Notes: generated by a model from the letters alone, not told the origin. Positions 44,623-56,974 are shown, counted from the first letter of the stretch. The stretch is 64,000 bases of DNA from Dryomyza anilis (GCA_951804985.1 OX638130.1:41689475-41753474), one strand, 5' to 3'. Made by a program: numbers and translations.

Positions 44623-44928
44623 GAACAAAAGCCCTTTTTTAATTTTACCACGAATAAAAGCATATATGTATTTTCGATATAGATATCCCAATAGACAATT
44701 TTGTGGGTAAGAAGTCACACAATGTTGATGATGATGGAGGTGATATTGAATTATTACTATATTTGTTGATTTTTCATTGATGACATGGTTTTCAGGTGTG
44801 TCACTGGAAATTATTCGCTGAAACTGTTCCAATGAAACTATTACATTGGGCATATATAAACATGCAGCTGCGATAGGACCCATTTGCATTGGACTTTTTT
44901 GAAAAATGTGTTCTATTCGTATTTGGCT
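44623..44928 (-). other. Unassigned stretch with a short coding-like start
   Basis: On the minus strand an ATG at 44889 opens M-Q-M-G-P-I-A-A-A-C-L-Y and stays open through this stretch before running into the hAT end. Codon use is plausible but no family is recognised. It may be an exon or gag fragment truncated by the hAT insertion. Confidence 0.25.
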
Positions 44929-45520
44929 AGATCCAATGACGCAAGTGGGTTCTGACCAAATCCTAAAGGAAGAAAATTTCCAAAAAAATGTCTAATGACA
45001 CAAGTGGATTCTGGTCAAATCCTAAAGAAAGAAATTTTCCAAAAAATTTCCAATGTGTGTTCTGGCCAAATCCCAAAGGAAAAAATGTTTCCAAAAAATT
45101 GTCCAATGACGAAAGTGAGTTCTGGCCTAATCCCAAAGGAACACATTTTTCAAAAAAAAATTCCAATGACGCTAGTGGGTTGTGGCCAAATCCCAAAAGC
45201 AAACATTTTTCCAAAAAAAAAATGTCCAATGACGCAAGTGGGCTCTGGCCAAATCCTAAAGGAAGATATTTTTCAAAAAAAATGTCCAATGACGCAAGTG
45301 GGTTCTGGCCAAATACCAAAGGAACAAATTTTTTCAAAAAATTGTCCAAAGACGCAAGTGGGTTCTGGCCAAATCATAAAGAAAGAATTTTCCAAAAAAT
45401 AGTCAAATGACGCAAGTCGGTTCTGGGCAAATCCCGAAGAAACAAATTTTACCAAAAAATTGTTCAATGACGCAAGTGGGTTCTGGCCAAATCCCAAAGG
45501 AACACATTTTTCAAAAAAAG
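44929..45520. repeat. ~60 bp minisatellite, second locus, ten units
   Basis: The same family as at 33067, with units such as CCAATGACGCAAGTGGGTTC then TGGCCAAATCCCAAAGGAAC and poly-A. One unit is truncated at about 45046-45100. Variant bases (AAAGGAA instead of AATGGAA) distinguish this array, so it has evolved separately. The third position structure again keeps long false frames open. Confidence 0.9.
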
Positions 45521-45947
45521 TTTGCTCTTGTGCACAAACAGTCTACTGGAAAAACTTTCTTGAATAAATATGTATGCTTTTTTTGGGGAAATGACACTTA
45601 GGGAAAAAACATTGTAAATTCGTTATGATTCATAGTAAATTCTTTATATATCTTAACGATATGAAGTCAAATTTAGTTATAGTAAAAACATTATTATTGT
45701 TTACAAACTGCTGCATATAAATTTATTATGTTTAATAACATTTTGAATTTAAATCAAATGAATGGAAATTATGTTTAATAACATTTTGAATTTAAATCAA
45801 ATGAATGGAAATATTGACATTTTTATTTTTATTTATGGTATTTTAATTAAAAACAAATATATTAACATATAATCACACTATTTGACTACAACGCGGCAGC
45901 TGCGGAAAAGTCAACGTCGTCCTCCAACGAAATACATTATAACCTAG
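45521..45947. other. AT-rich stretch with a ~50 bp direct repeat
   Basis: TTTATTATGTTTAATAACAT followed by TTTGAATTTAAATCAAATGAATGGAAAT occurs at about 45721 and again at about 45773. There is no gene. Confidence 0.6.
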
Positions 45948-46178
45948 ACAACGACGAGTCAGCTGTCCATCGCGCAATTCCAGCATCTACAAGACATTCC
46001 CGAAGTGCGCAACCTGGAACTGCGTCGATGCAAGGTTACTCTTAGGTATACCGCATACGATGATGCGAAGACTTTGCGAAAGCAGGCGGATGGTTCGGGT
46101 ACTGTGGCTCACGGTTTCGAAGAAAGAGGCGGCACAGTCAGTCAGCGAAAGGTGTTACTACAATATGAAAAGATTTAA
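45948..46178 (+). pseudogene. Unidentified coding-like fragment
   Basis: A 76-codon open stretch with balanced composition stands out from AT-rich flanks: Q-L-S-I-A-Q-F-Q-H-L-Q-D-I-P-E-V-R-N, then L-R-R-C-K-V-T-L-R-Y-T-A-Y-D-D-A-K, ending at TAA 46176. The alternative frame just upstream (45888-46048) is also open. I do not recognise the protein. It stops 30 bases before a primer-binding-site-like sequence, so it may belong to a retroelement or a broken host exon. Confidence 0.35.
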
Positions 46179-46208
46179 AGATTTAATTTATTTAGCGACC
46201 CATTACCC

Positions 46209-46431
46209 GCAAGTCGGGCGCCACTGTTGAACATTTTCCAAAAGCGACGATAATGTCAAAGAAAAAATCGCTGCCAATCGCCTCGAAATGCAAGCATCAG
46301 ATTCTACTATCGTGTCTCTTTTACATTCATCTCGAACTTTAATCTGGTGGCGGCAGCTGCAGGCGTCAGTAATCCCAATAATATTAAAGACATCCGTCAT
46401 AAGAAGTGTCGTGTTGCCGCCAGCTGGTACA
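46209..46431 (-). repeat. Candidate LTR with adjacent primer-binding site
   Basis: On the minus strand a 207 bp block begins TGTACCAGC (46431) and ends TGTTCAACA (46225). One base later comes TGGCGCCCGACTTGC (46209-46223), the form expected for a tRNA primer site. The second LTR and the internal region could not be identified, so this is a tentative solo or truncated LTR. Confidence 0.35.
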
Positions 46432-46452
46432 TGTAAAATATAATTATTTAAA

Positions 46453-46850
46453 TACCCAGGTAGAAATTAACAACTGGGCCAGCGTTGGCGCAGTACTGGC
46501 GCCAGTATTGCCAATGCTGGCATCCAATACTGGCCCGGTTGTTCGCCAGTACTGTGCCAGCGTCGAAATGATAACGTCGGCAGGAGCTGGGCCCAATTGT
46601 TCTCCCAGTACTGTCACAACGCTGGCAAACACTAATGCCAGTGCTGGCCCTGTTATTCGCCAATATTGTGCCAGAGTCGGAATGACTCAGTACTGGCACA
46701 ACGCTGGCAAACACTAATACCAGTGCTGGCCCCCTTATTCGCCAGTATTGTGCCAGAGTTCGAATGATAGCGTCGGCGGGAGCTGGGCCCAATTTTTCTA
46801 CCAGTACTGGCACAACGCTGCCAAACTCTAATGCCAGTGTTGGCCCATAG
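46453..46850. repeat. Left arm of CCAGTACTG-type subrepeats
   Basis: GC-rich arm with diverged repeats of GCCAGTACTGTGCCAG, GTCGGCAGGAGCTGGGCCCA and CACAACGCTGGCAAACACTA. The larger repeated block is about 180-190 bases (compare 46575-46640 with 46760-46825). The arm is inverted relative to the right arm. Confidence 0.8.
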
Positions 46851-47030
46851 TTATACCTAATCTAAATCTAAACATTATTTAAAACATATAATATATATTG
46901 AATTTTTTTTTAATATATATCATTAAATAATTTTGTATAAAAAAACATAGATGTAGTGTTTAAAAAACAAAAGTTAATAACAATGTAATAAATATTTTTA
47001 TATAATAACTTGTGTTTATTTATATTTTAA

Positions 47031-50000
47031 ATTTTATATTTTATATTTTATATTTTATATTTTATATTTTATATTTTATATTTTATATTTTATATTTTAT
47101 ATTTTATATTTTATATTTTATATTTTATATTTTATATTTTATATTTTATATTTTATATTTTATATTTTATATTTTATATTTTATATTTTATATTTTATAT
47201 TTTATATTTTATATTTTATATTTTATATTTTATATTTTATATTTTATATTTTATATTTTATATTTTATATTTTATATTTTATATTTTATATTTTATATTT
47301 TATATTTTATATTTTATATTTTATATTTTATATTTTATATTTTATATTTTATATTTTATATTTTATATTTTATATTTTATATTTTATATTTTATATTTTA
47401 TATTTTATATTTTATATTTTATATTTTATATTTTATATTTTATATTTTATATTTTATATTTTATATTTTATATTTTATATTTTATATTTTATATTTTATA
47501 TTTTATATTTTATATTTTATATTTTATATTTTATATTTTATATTTTATATTTTATATTTTATATTTTATATTTTATATTTTATATTTTATATTTTATATT
47601 TTATATTTTATATTTTATATTTTATATTTTATATTTTATATTTTATATTTTATATTTTATATTTTATATTTTATATTTTATATTTTATATTTTATATTTT
47701 ATATTTTATATTTTATATTTTATATTTTATATATTATATTTTATATTTTATATTTTATATTTTATATTTTATATTTTATATTATATATTTTATATTTTAT
47801 ATTTTATATTTTATATTTTATATTTTATATTTTATATTTTATATTTTATATTTTATATTTTATATTTTATATTTTATATTTTATATTTTATATTTTATAT
47901 TTTATATTTTATATTTTATATTTTATATTTTATATTTTATATTTTATATTTTATATTTTATATTTTATATTTTATATTTTATATTTTATATTTTATATTT
48001 TATATTTTATATTTTATATTTTATATTTTATATTTTATATTTTATATTTTATATTTTATATTTTATATTTTATATTTTATATTTTATATTTTATATTTTA
48101 TATTTTATATTTTATATTTTATATTTTATATTTTATATTTTATATTTTATATTTTATATTTTATATTTTATATTTTATATTTTATATTTTATATTTTATA
48201 TTTTATATTTTATATTTTATATTTTATATTTTATATTTTATATTTTATATTTTATATTTTATATTTTATATTTTATATTTTATATTTTATATTTTATATT
48301 TTATATTTTATATTTTATATTTTATATTTTATATTTTATATATTATATATTATATATTATATATTATATTTTATATTTTATATTTTATATTTTATATTTT
48401 ATATTATATATTTTATATTTTATATTTTATATTTTATATTTTATATTTTATATTTTATATTTTATATTTTATATTTTATATTTTATATTTTATATTTTAT
48501 ATTTTATATTTTATATTTTATATTTTATATTTTATATTTTATATTTTATATTTTATATTTTATATTTTATATTTTATATTTTATATTTTATATTTTATAT
48601 TTTATATTTTATATTTTATATTTTATATTTTATATTTTATATTTTATATTTTATATTTTATATTTTATATTTTATATTTTATATTTTATATTTTATATTT
48701 TATATTTTATATTTTATATTTTATATTTTATATTTTATATTTTATATTTTATATTTTATATTTTATATTTTATATTTTATATTTTATATTTTATATTTTA
48801 TATTTTATATTTTATATTTTATATTTTATATTTTATATTTTATATTTTATATTTTATATTTTATATTTTATATTTTATATTTTATATTTTATATTTTATA
48901 TTTTATATTTTATATTTTATATTTTATATTTTATATTTTATATTTTATATTTTATATTTTATATTTTATATTTTATATTTTATATTTTATATTTTATATT
49001 TTATATTTTATATTTTATATTTTATATTTTATATTTTATATTTTATATTTTATATTTTATATTTTATATTTTATATTTTATATTTTATATTTTATATTTT
49101 ATATTTTATATTTTATATTTTATATTTTATATTTTATATTTTATATTTTATATTTTATATTTTATATTTTATATTTTATATTTTATATTTTATATTTTAT
49201 ATTTTATATTTTATATTTTATATTTTATATTTTATATTTTATATTTTATATTTTATATTTTATATTTTATATTTTATATTTTATATTTTATATTTTATAT
49301 TTTATATTTTATATTTTATATTTTATATTTTATATTTTATATTTTATATTTTATATTTTATATTTTATATTTTATATTTTATATTTTATATTTTATATTT
49401 TATATTTTATATTTTATATTTTATATTTTATATTTTATATTTTATATTTTATATTTTATATTTTATATTTTATATTTTATATTTTATATTTTATATTTTA
49501 TATTTTATATTTTATATTTTATATTTTATATTTTATATTTTATATTTTATATTTTATATTTTATATTTTATATTTTATATTTTATATTTTATATTTTATA
49601 TTTTATATTTTATATTTTATATTTTATATTTTATATTTTATATTTTATATTTTATATTTTATATTTTATATTTTATATTTTATATTTTATATTTTATATT
49701 TTATATTTTATATTTTATATTTTATATTTTATATTTTATATTTTATATTTTATATTTTATATTTTATATTTTATATTTTATATTTTATATTTTATATTTT
49801 ATATTTTATATTTTATATTTTATATTTTATATTTTATATTTTATATTTTATATTTTATATTTTATATTTTATATTTTATATTTTATATTTTATATTTTAT
49901 ATTTTATATTTTATATTTTATATTTTATATTTTATATTTTATATTTTATATTTTATATTTTATATTTTATATTTTATATTTTATATTTTATATTTTATAT

Positions 50001-50687
50001 TTTATATTTTATATTTTATATTTTATATTTTATATTTTATATTTTATATTTTATATTTTATATTTTATATTTTATATTTTATATTTTATATTTTATATTT
50101 TATATTTTATATTTTATATTTTATATTTTATATTTTATATTTTATATTTTATATTTTATATTTTATATTTTATATTTTATATTTTATATTTTATATTTTA
50201 TATTTTATATTTTATATTTTATATTTTATATTTTATATTTTATATTTTATATTTTATATTTTATATTTTATATTTTATATTTTATATTTTATATTTTATA
50301 TTTTATATTTTATATTTTATATTTTATATTTTATATTTTATATTTTATATTTTATATTTTATATTTTATATTTTATATTTTATATTTTATATTTTATATT
50401 TTATATTTTATATTTTATATTTTATATTTTATATTTTATATTTTATATTTTATATTTTATATTTTATATTTTATATTTTATATTTTATATTTTATATTTT
50501 ATATTTTATATTTTATATTTTATATTTTATATTTTATATTTTATATTTTATATTTTATATTTTATATTTTATATTTTATATTTTATATTTTATATTTTAT
50601 ATTTTATATTTTATATTTTATATTTTATATTTTATATTTTATATTTTATATTTTATATTTTATATTTTATATTTTATATTTTATATT
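47031..50687. repeat. Heptamer (ATTTTAT)n array, about 3.66 kb
   Basis: About 520 copies of a 7-base unit in one uninterrupted array. Only a few variant spots with TATATTATAT occur (near 47731, 47780, 48340-48370 and 48402). Because 7 and 3 are coprime, a frame through it repeats every seven codons and stays open for 1234 codons. That frame is spurious. Confidence 0.98.
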
Positions 50688-51057
50688 TCTCCTTGAGACC
50701 TTGGACTTTATCATAAATGGAGCGATTATCATCCTACAAATTGCATAGCACCATGGTCACTGCATTACCGATAACGTTCGCAAATTTAGTTTAGTCTTCC
50801 GATTTAGAGTGTGTGCGTATTTCGATTTAAATGGTGACTAAACTAAATTTTATCGACAGCGCAACAAAAAAATAAATAAACAAACAAACTTCAAAAAATT
50901 CAAAATCAAATCTTGCTTACCCAAAAAATATTTTTTTTTTAGCAAAGTGCTTTTATTTAATATAAAATTCATACACGTCCTAATATCTTTAACTCCGCAC
51001 AATTGAATACACCACAATTTATATCACTACATATTAATGTTGGTACAACTTACCTGT
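50688..51057. other. Spacer between the heptamer array and SINE fragment
   Basis: Mixed sequence with no gene. TTTAGTTTAGTC (about 50788) and GACTAAACTAAA (about 50838) could form a short hairpin arm. Confidence 0.4.
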
Positions 51058-51235
51058 AAGAATAATAGTTTGGCGCTAAAGTCCTAAAGAACTAAGGCCG
51101 AGCTCTGTCACTATTTGATTTGTTCGTGTTATATTTGTACTGAAAGTGATGGGACCTACACGATTTAATGTGAATCCTAACGGCGGGGTAAGAGTTTTTC
51201 ATAGGCAATGTTTAACTCTCGCAGAACAAATTCCA
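51058..51235 (-). mobile_element. SINE fragment, same family as 34833
   Basis: On the minus strand it matches the 3' body of the SINE at 34833-35160: TTGCCTATGAAAA, CGCCGTTAGGATTC, GGTCCCA-type block, GAGCTCGGCC, GGACTTTAGCGCCAAACTAT and an ATT tail. The tRNA-like head is missing or unrecognisable. It is more diverged than the other copy. Confidence 0.7.
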
Positions 51236-51359
51236 TATTGCTCCCATATAGCGTTCGCACGCAGTGATTGTTACGTGCGACGCACGCTTGCTACTGGCGT
51301 AGCGCTAGCAGTAAATACGGACCGCCAATGGTTTGCCTACGAGGCCTGAGTAGGCCGTT

Positions 51360-51863
51360 GTGCCAGTATTACGTTGTCAAAATTGGCAACCTATACTGAG
51401 CAAGTACAGGCGAAGCTCTTGTAGTAAATACGGCCCAGTATTAGTATGACTAAGGGCCCAATAGTATGTCAGGTGTAAACCAGCATTGTGCCAGTATTGC
51501 ACCAGCATTATTTTTCCAGAATTGGCAAACTGTACTGGGCGAGTACTGGCGAAGCGCTGGCAGTAAATACGGCCCGACATTGGCTTGAAGACGGGCACAG
51601 TACTATGCCAGTTGTAAACCAGTGTTGTGCCAGTACTGCGCCAGCATTACGTTGCCAGAATTGGCAACCTGTACTGGGCGAGTACTGGCGAAACGCTGGC
51701 AGTAAATACGGCCCGACATTGGCTTGAAGACGGGCCCAGTAGTAAGCCAGTTGTAAACCAGCGTTGTGCCAGTACTGCGCCAGGACTGTAGGTCTAGCAT
51801 CGGCAACCAGTAGTTTGCCAGTACTGGGCCATTTGTTCCAGTACGGCAATTTCTGCCTGGGTA
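51360..51863. repeat. Right arm of CCAGTACTG-type subrepeats
   Basis: Contains about three diverged units of roughly 165-170 bases, each with CCAGTATTG/CCAGTACTG, CAGAATTGGCAACCTGTACT, GGGCGAGTACTGGCGAA and GTAAATACGGCCC. The units are in inverted orientation to the left arm and end at TGCCTGGGTA. Confidence 0.8.
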
Positions 51864-51871
51864 TATTTAAT

Positions 51872-52865
51872 TAATTTTGTGGTAGCTTACCCGTTGTTAA
51901 ACAATTTTTATAAACGACAGAAGAAAAAAAGACAGCCAATTTCGAAAAATTTTTTGTGAATCGTAGTTGAATAAGAAAACGATGGATTTGACATAAAATT
52001 TATTATGAAATATTAATGATCAAACCAATTCATAGTAACTTTACTATAGAAACGCTAACAATTATAAAATGTTATTGTGCATAGTAAAAATATATGAAAC
52101 GTAGTACAATTTTCGATATACTTTTTCGCTGGGTGTATATTAGACATCAATATTAGACATCTGCACAAGTTCATTTGAAACCCACTTCAAGACATTCACT
52201 TCGTTTCAAAACATTTACTGTCGTTCACTCTATGCTTGAAAATCAAATGAATGTCTTGCTCACAACAACAAAGAACCAAGTACTGTCAAAACAAAATATA
52301 AGCAAAACAAAACTGAAGTGAAGAGGTCTATGATGATGTGCAATAAACATTCAAATACTGAAATGAACTGCTTATGACACCGAGTACTTAGTGCATTTTT
52401 CATTTTTTTTTATCATTCTTACTAGAGCAAGGAATAGAGTAGGAATTTTCATTAATATTGAAATATAGAAAAAAAAAACAAAAGGTATAAGAAAATCACA
52501 TAATATTTTATATTAAGTTTTTTATTTTTCGAAAAACATTTTTTTCATTATTTAATTTTTTCCTTATTTAATTAATTTTTTTTTTTTGATGTATTGCTTT
52601 TCGACCAAAGCGTTGTTTTTGTCGTACAAATTTTTTTTTAACAATTTTTTTTTTTTTAAATATTGTTTGTTGTATTTTTTATTAACACATAAATACCAAT
52701 AACAACATTACTGCCGTCGAAAGAGCGTCAGATTTGTTGTTGTTTTCAATGTTCGTCTTCTCACTCGTTACTCGTTGCGCTCACTCGGTGCACCTACTGT
52801 ATTCGTTGCATGTTCAGCGACAGTTTTGTCGTTTGTTGTGCTTTTCAAACCGATTTACGAAGGAA
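51872..52865. other. AT-rich stretch and unclassified sequence before the plus-strand gypsy
   Basis: No gene seen. 52139-52330 has several CATTCACTTCGTTTCAAAAC-like words related to 59940-60080. Homopolymer runs dominate 52400-52680. The gypsy sequence starts abruptly near 52866 with no LTR or primer site. Confidence 0.5.
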
Positions 52866-53606
52866 CCAGAGCGTTCAACATTTTCAAGCTGCAATTTGAG
52901 ACCACGGCTGTAAGTAATCGATGGAATAATGAGGACAGCGTAGCCGCACTTATCGTGGCGCTAAAGGAGGCGCAGCCGAAGTATTGCAGACTGTTCCAGA
53001 AAGTGATCGAAACAGTTATTTAGCGGTTATGGCTGCACTGCAGAGAAAATATGGCAGTGATCACATGAAGCAAATCTACAGAATGGAACTAAAGTGCCGA
53101 ATGCAAAGAAATGGTGAAACATTGCAGGCGTATACAGCGGACGTCGAGAGGCTCGCGCATTTGTCGTATGCAGATTCAACGAGTGATTTCATAGAAAAGT
53201 GTAAGCCTTTGTTGACGGCATACGTGATCCGGAAACAAGACGAGCCACAGTGACAATGCCAAAAGTGACATTTACAGAAACTGTAACCACAGCGCTAACA
53301 CAGGAGACAGCAACTACGTTGTGCCGCCCAGCACCAAAGGTCCGTATACTAGATGTGGAAAATGAAGACCTACTTCAGGTAATTTGCCAAGCGTTAAAAA
53401 GTGGAGCTAAACCAGATTACACTGCTGCCAACCGAGACACCCAATTTAAAGGTAAATGCCACAACTGCGAAACATATGGGCATATGGCACGTGATTGTCG
53501 TAAAAAACGCAAGCGCTCAATAAATCCATTTACAAATGAACACCGACATGAAGAAACCCAGGATCATGTCCAAAATAACGTAAATTTTAATCAATCTTTA
53601 AACTAA
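52866..53606 (+). pseudogene. gag: Ty3/gypsy gag, frameshifted
   Basis: Three frames together give the capsid region: T-R-A-F-N-I-F-K-L-Q-F-E, then N-R-W-N-N-E-D-S, A-L-Q-R-K-Y-G-S-D-H and a zinc knuckle C-H-N-C-E-T-Y-G-H-M-A-R-D-C (C-x2-C-x4-H-x4-C, near 53458). Frame changes fall near 52975 and 53235. The site A-C-C-A-CGGCT near 52903 is where the Transib-like element inserted in the related copies, so this copy shows the pre-insertion state. Confidence 0.85.
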
Positions 53607-54103
53607 AACGAGTCAGTTCTGCGGGGCACGATCTGACTCCCATAACCGATTGCCCTAGAATCTCCATTTCACAAATTGCTCGAAAGCCAAATAGCTTAAC
53701 TGTCGAAGGACTCATTGATTGTACAGCATATATGGTAACATTGGATACGGGGGCTTCACACTCAATAATAAGAAGTAACCTGGTTAAGGATAAAGTAGAG
53801 CCACTTGTAGGAATAAGATTACAAACAGCTACAGGTGAAGAGGCCCCTATCAGAGGAAAGATTACCAAAAAAATAACGATTGGTACTACGACAGTTAAGC
53901 ATGATTTTATTGTGGCAGAAATAGTAGACGAAATAATACTTGGCATGGACTTCATGATAAAGAACGGTTTCACACTTGATTTAACAAGAAAAATTTTGAA
54001 TTATGCCAACACGGAGATCCAACTAAATATTGATTGTGACCAGAGCCCGAAAATGAAACAAGTTATTGCTTATAAAAATAGAGAAATACCACCTAATTCA
54101 TAA
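53607..54103 (+). pseudogene. Ty3/gypsy protease
   Basis: Active-site block V-T-L-D-T-G-A-S-H-S-I (near 53732) and the C-terminal block I-I-L-G-M-D-F-M. The frame ends at a stop at 54101, and the linker to RT contains two further stops (near 54308 and 54404). The protease domain itself reads intact. Confidence 0.8.
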
Positions 54104-54455
54104 GCAATTGTTTGGGCGAAATTAAATGGAGATTGTGGGATAAGCAAGTTGTGGGTTATTGAAGCAAACGAAGAGCTGTATAAAAGTAACATAGTGGTAG
54201 GAGGAACACTTGTTGAGGCGGAGAAAGACAGAATTGTACCTATAACAGTTCTCAATTTGGAAAACTCGTCAAAATTAATCAAAAAGGGAACAGTGGTAGG
54301 CCAGTGTTAAGAGGCATCAGCGATTATAAATTGCGAGTCAAATACATCAAAGGACTATGTCACACCGCAATTAAACAAACAATCTAGTCACAAGTTTATA
54401 AATTAGTGGACGAAGGATTTGGCTGCCAAAGAAAAGAGTCAAGTGCAACAGCTAA

Positions 54456-55655
54456 TTGACAAATATCGGTGTATATTTGCTGAAAAGGGCCAAAAGGATG
54501 GCAGAACATGGCAGTTATCCGCTGCCTAGAATCGATGACACCTTGGATACACTATCTAATGCTAAGTGGTTTTCAACGTTGGACTTGCAAAGCGGTTACT
54601 GGCAAGTGGAAATCGATAAGAAAGATCGAGAGAAGACTGCATTCAGTACTGGAAATGGACTATGGCAATTTTTGGTAATGCCGTTTGGACTATGCAATGC
54701 CCCAGCAACATACGAGCGGTTAATGGAGCACGTATTAAAAGGTTTACACTGGAAAACATGCCTAGTATACCTTGATGACATAATGGTTATGGGCAAGGAT
54801 TTCAACGAACATCTAAGAAATATAGAGGAAGTATTCCTTCGATTGAAAAGTGCGGGTCTACAACTTAGCCCAAAGAAATGCTCACTTTTCAAGAAAGAAG
54901 TCAAGTATCTGGGTCATCGAGTTACCACGGAAGGAGTGCATACCGATAAAGATAAAATAGTTGCAGTAAAGGAGTGGCCCAGACCGCAAAACCTACATGA
55001 CCTACGAAGTTTCTTGGGGCTATGTACATACTACAGGCGATTTGTTCCAGGTTTTGCCAATGTAGCTAGCAGTCTTCAAGAGTTGACAAGAGGCAATGGG
55101 GCAATGATCAATGGGGAAATGATCAAGAAAGGGCGTTTTTGATATTAAAGTCTGCTGTGCTCGGCACCAATTCTTGCGTATCCAATCCCAGGTGAGAAAT
55201 GTATACTTGATACGGATGCGAGTGGAATCGGAATCGGCGGAGTTCTCTCTCAAGTGATCAATGGACAAGAAAAAGTGATCACATACTACAGTAAAACCTT
55301 GTCCAAACCCGAGCGAAATTACTGTGTCACCTGGAGGGAGCTTCTTGCTGTAATCGAAAGTGTGAAAAATTTTTACAAATACCTGTACGGGCAACAGTTT
55401 CACTTGAGAACCGATCCCGCTGCACTGAGATGGTTACTTCAGTTCAAATACCCAGAAGGCCAAATTGCGCGTTGGATAGAGCGATTACAGAGCTACGTTT
55501 TCACCATAGAACATCGTAAAGGAGGTCATCATGGAAATGCAGATGCTCTGTCACGACGCCCATGTAATCTAGAATGCAGACATTGTTCAAGAGCGGAAGG
55601 AAAAGAAAACATAATTGACATTCGTTTGCTAAATGTTTTGCCCAATGAAAAATGA
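54456..55655 (+). pseudogene. Ty3/gypsy reverse transcriptase-RNase H
   Basis: RT resumes at Y-P-L-P-R-I-D-D-T-L after a deletion at about 54510 that removes the fingers region (the block with F-C-V-D-Y-R-K-L-N kept in the minus-strand copies). It retains F-S-T-L-D-L-Q-S-G-Y, F-G-L-C-N-A-P and an intact Y-L-D-D (near 54770). A frameshift lies near 55140. RNase H follows with D-T-D-A-S-G, then Y-Y-S-K-T-L-S-K-P-E-R-N-Y and H-G-N-A-D-A-L-S-R (near 55530). Not functional because of the deletion. Confidence 0.85.
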
Positions 55656-55709
55656 ACTCCGGAACAAATTCAAATTGATCAAAAGAGTGATCCCGACCTC
55701 ACAAAAATC

Positions 55710-56954
55710 ATGATGTTCAAGGAACAGCAAAGAAAACCAACGTGGGAAGATATAGCGGCCGCCAGTCCAATAACTAAAGCTTACTGGGCACAGTGGCAGA
55801 GCTTAAAGCTACAAGATGGTTGCTTATATCGTGTATGGGAAAATGAAGGTGGTACATCCGCTCGAAGTTTGATTGTTGTTCCCATGTCAAAAATAAAAGA
55901 AATATTAGCGGAATACCATGGTGGTCATCTGGGCATTAATAAAACGGTCGAGAAGGTAAAGAAACGTTTTTATTGGATTGGATGCCAAGAGTCAGTCTTT
56001 GGATTGGATTGGATTCGCAGTTGCCCGCAATGTGTAACAGGAAAAGGACCAACAGTCAGAAGTCGCGGCAGGATGCATCAGTACAACGTGGGAACACCAT
56101 TCGAGCGTATTGCCATGGATGACGCCGGGCCGTTTCCAATCAGTGATGCGGGTAATAAGTATGTCCTTGTCGTCATCGACTACTTCAGTAAGTGGCCCGA
56201 AGTGTATCCCATGCCGAATCAAGAAGCCACAACAGTTGCGGAGACATCAGTTAACAACTGGGTAAGCCGTTTTGGAGTACCGTTAGAATTGCATTCAGAT
56301 CAAGGAAGAAATTTTGAGTCTGCTGTATTTAAAGAAGTATGCAAAGTCCTCAACATACACAAAACACGAACAACGCCTTTGCACCCGCAATCAGACGGCA
56401 TGGTGGAGAGATTCAATCGGACTTTGGAAGAGTATCTCAGAAAAGTGGTTGATAAAAATCAAAAAGATTGGGATACACACATACCACTATTCCTCATGGC
56501 TTATCGAACGGCGGTTCATGGTACCACAGCAGCTTCACCATCTAAAATTGTTTTTGGAACAGACTTAAGATTACCTGCGGATTTAAAGTTTGGTGCGGCT
56601 CCTTCAGCTGGAATTCCTGTTTACAATTATGTTTCCAGAAAAAGTGAAGAAATGAACGAAATGCATCAATTTATAAGACAGCGTACACAATTTGCGAGTG
56701 ATAAGATGAAGGCCAGATAAGACTTGCGCACAAATTCAGAGGGATTTACGGAAGGAGAGCTTGTTTTGCTCTATAACCCACAAAGGAAGAAAGGCTTATT
56801 CCCTAAGCTACAAACACATTGGGAAGGACCATATAAGATAATTAAAAGAATTAATGATGTAGTGTATCGGAATCAGAATACTGCGGACGTTAGACGAAAA
56901 ATGAAAGTAGTACATTTAGAAAGGTTGGCGCCATTCAGAGAGAGAGATGATTAA
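55710..56954 (+). pseudogene. Ty3/gypsy integrase, nearly intact
   Basis: A long frame of 336 codons ends at a single stop (56718), and the last 76 codons continue after it. It has the zinc domain (Y-H-G-G-H, C-P-Q-C), core Asp in I-A-M-D-D-A-G-P, second Asp in L-H-S-D-Q-G-R-N-F and Glu in G-M-V-E-R-F-N-R-T. A C-terminal GPY/F-type block is present (W-E-G-P-Y-K-I). It is the best preserved protein in the window. The stop before the C-terminal tail makes this copy defective. Confidence 0.85.
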
Positions 56955-56974
56955 CATCTGGGACGAACAGATTT

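Larger units (their letters stand above)
46453..51863. mobile_element. Foldback-like element enclosing a giant heptamer array
   Basis: The outer ends are TACCCAGGTAGAAATT and, inverted, TACCCAGGCAGAAATT. They are flanked by TATTTAAA (46445-46452) and TATTTAAT (51864-51871), an 8 bp duplication with one mismatch. Both arms (46453-46850 and 51360-51863) consist of repeated CCAGTACTG(G)/GCCAGCG words, giving long internally repetitive inverted arms as in Foldback elements. The centre holds the ATTTTAT array and a SINE fragment. No transposase is present. The superfamily is inferred only from the 8 bp duplication. Confidence 0.65.

Noticed and set aside
44963..45601. Repetitive proteins of ~20-residue units on both strands
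   Set aside because: The minisatellite unit is near a multiple of three, so frames stay open in several phases at once. There is no start context, and no phase is favoured over the others.
46453..46850. CRISPR-like array (repeated CCAGTACTGG words)
   Set aside because: Spacing and units are irregular, there are no cas genes, and the context is eukaryotic. These are subrepeats of inverted transposon arms.
47012..50716. 1234-codon open frame
   Set aside because: It is a translation of the ATTTTAT array, a seven-residue repeat forced by the heptamer. It is not a gene.
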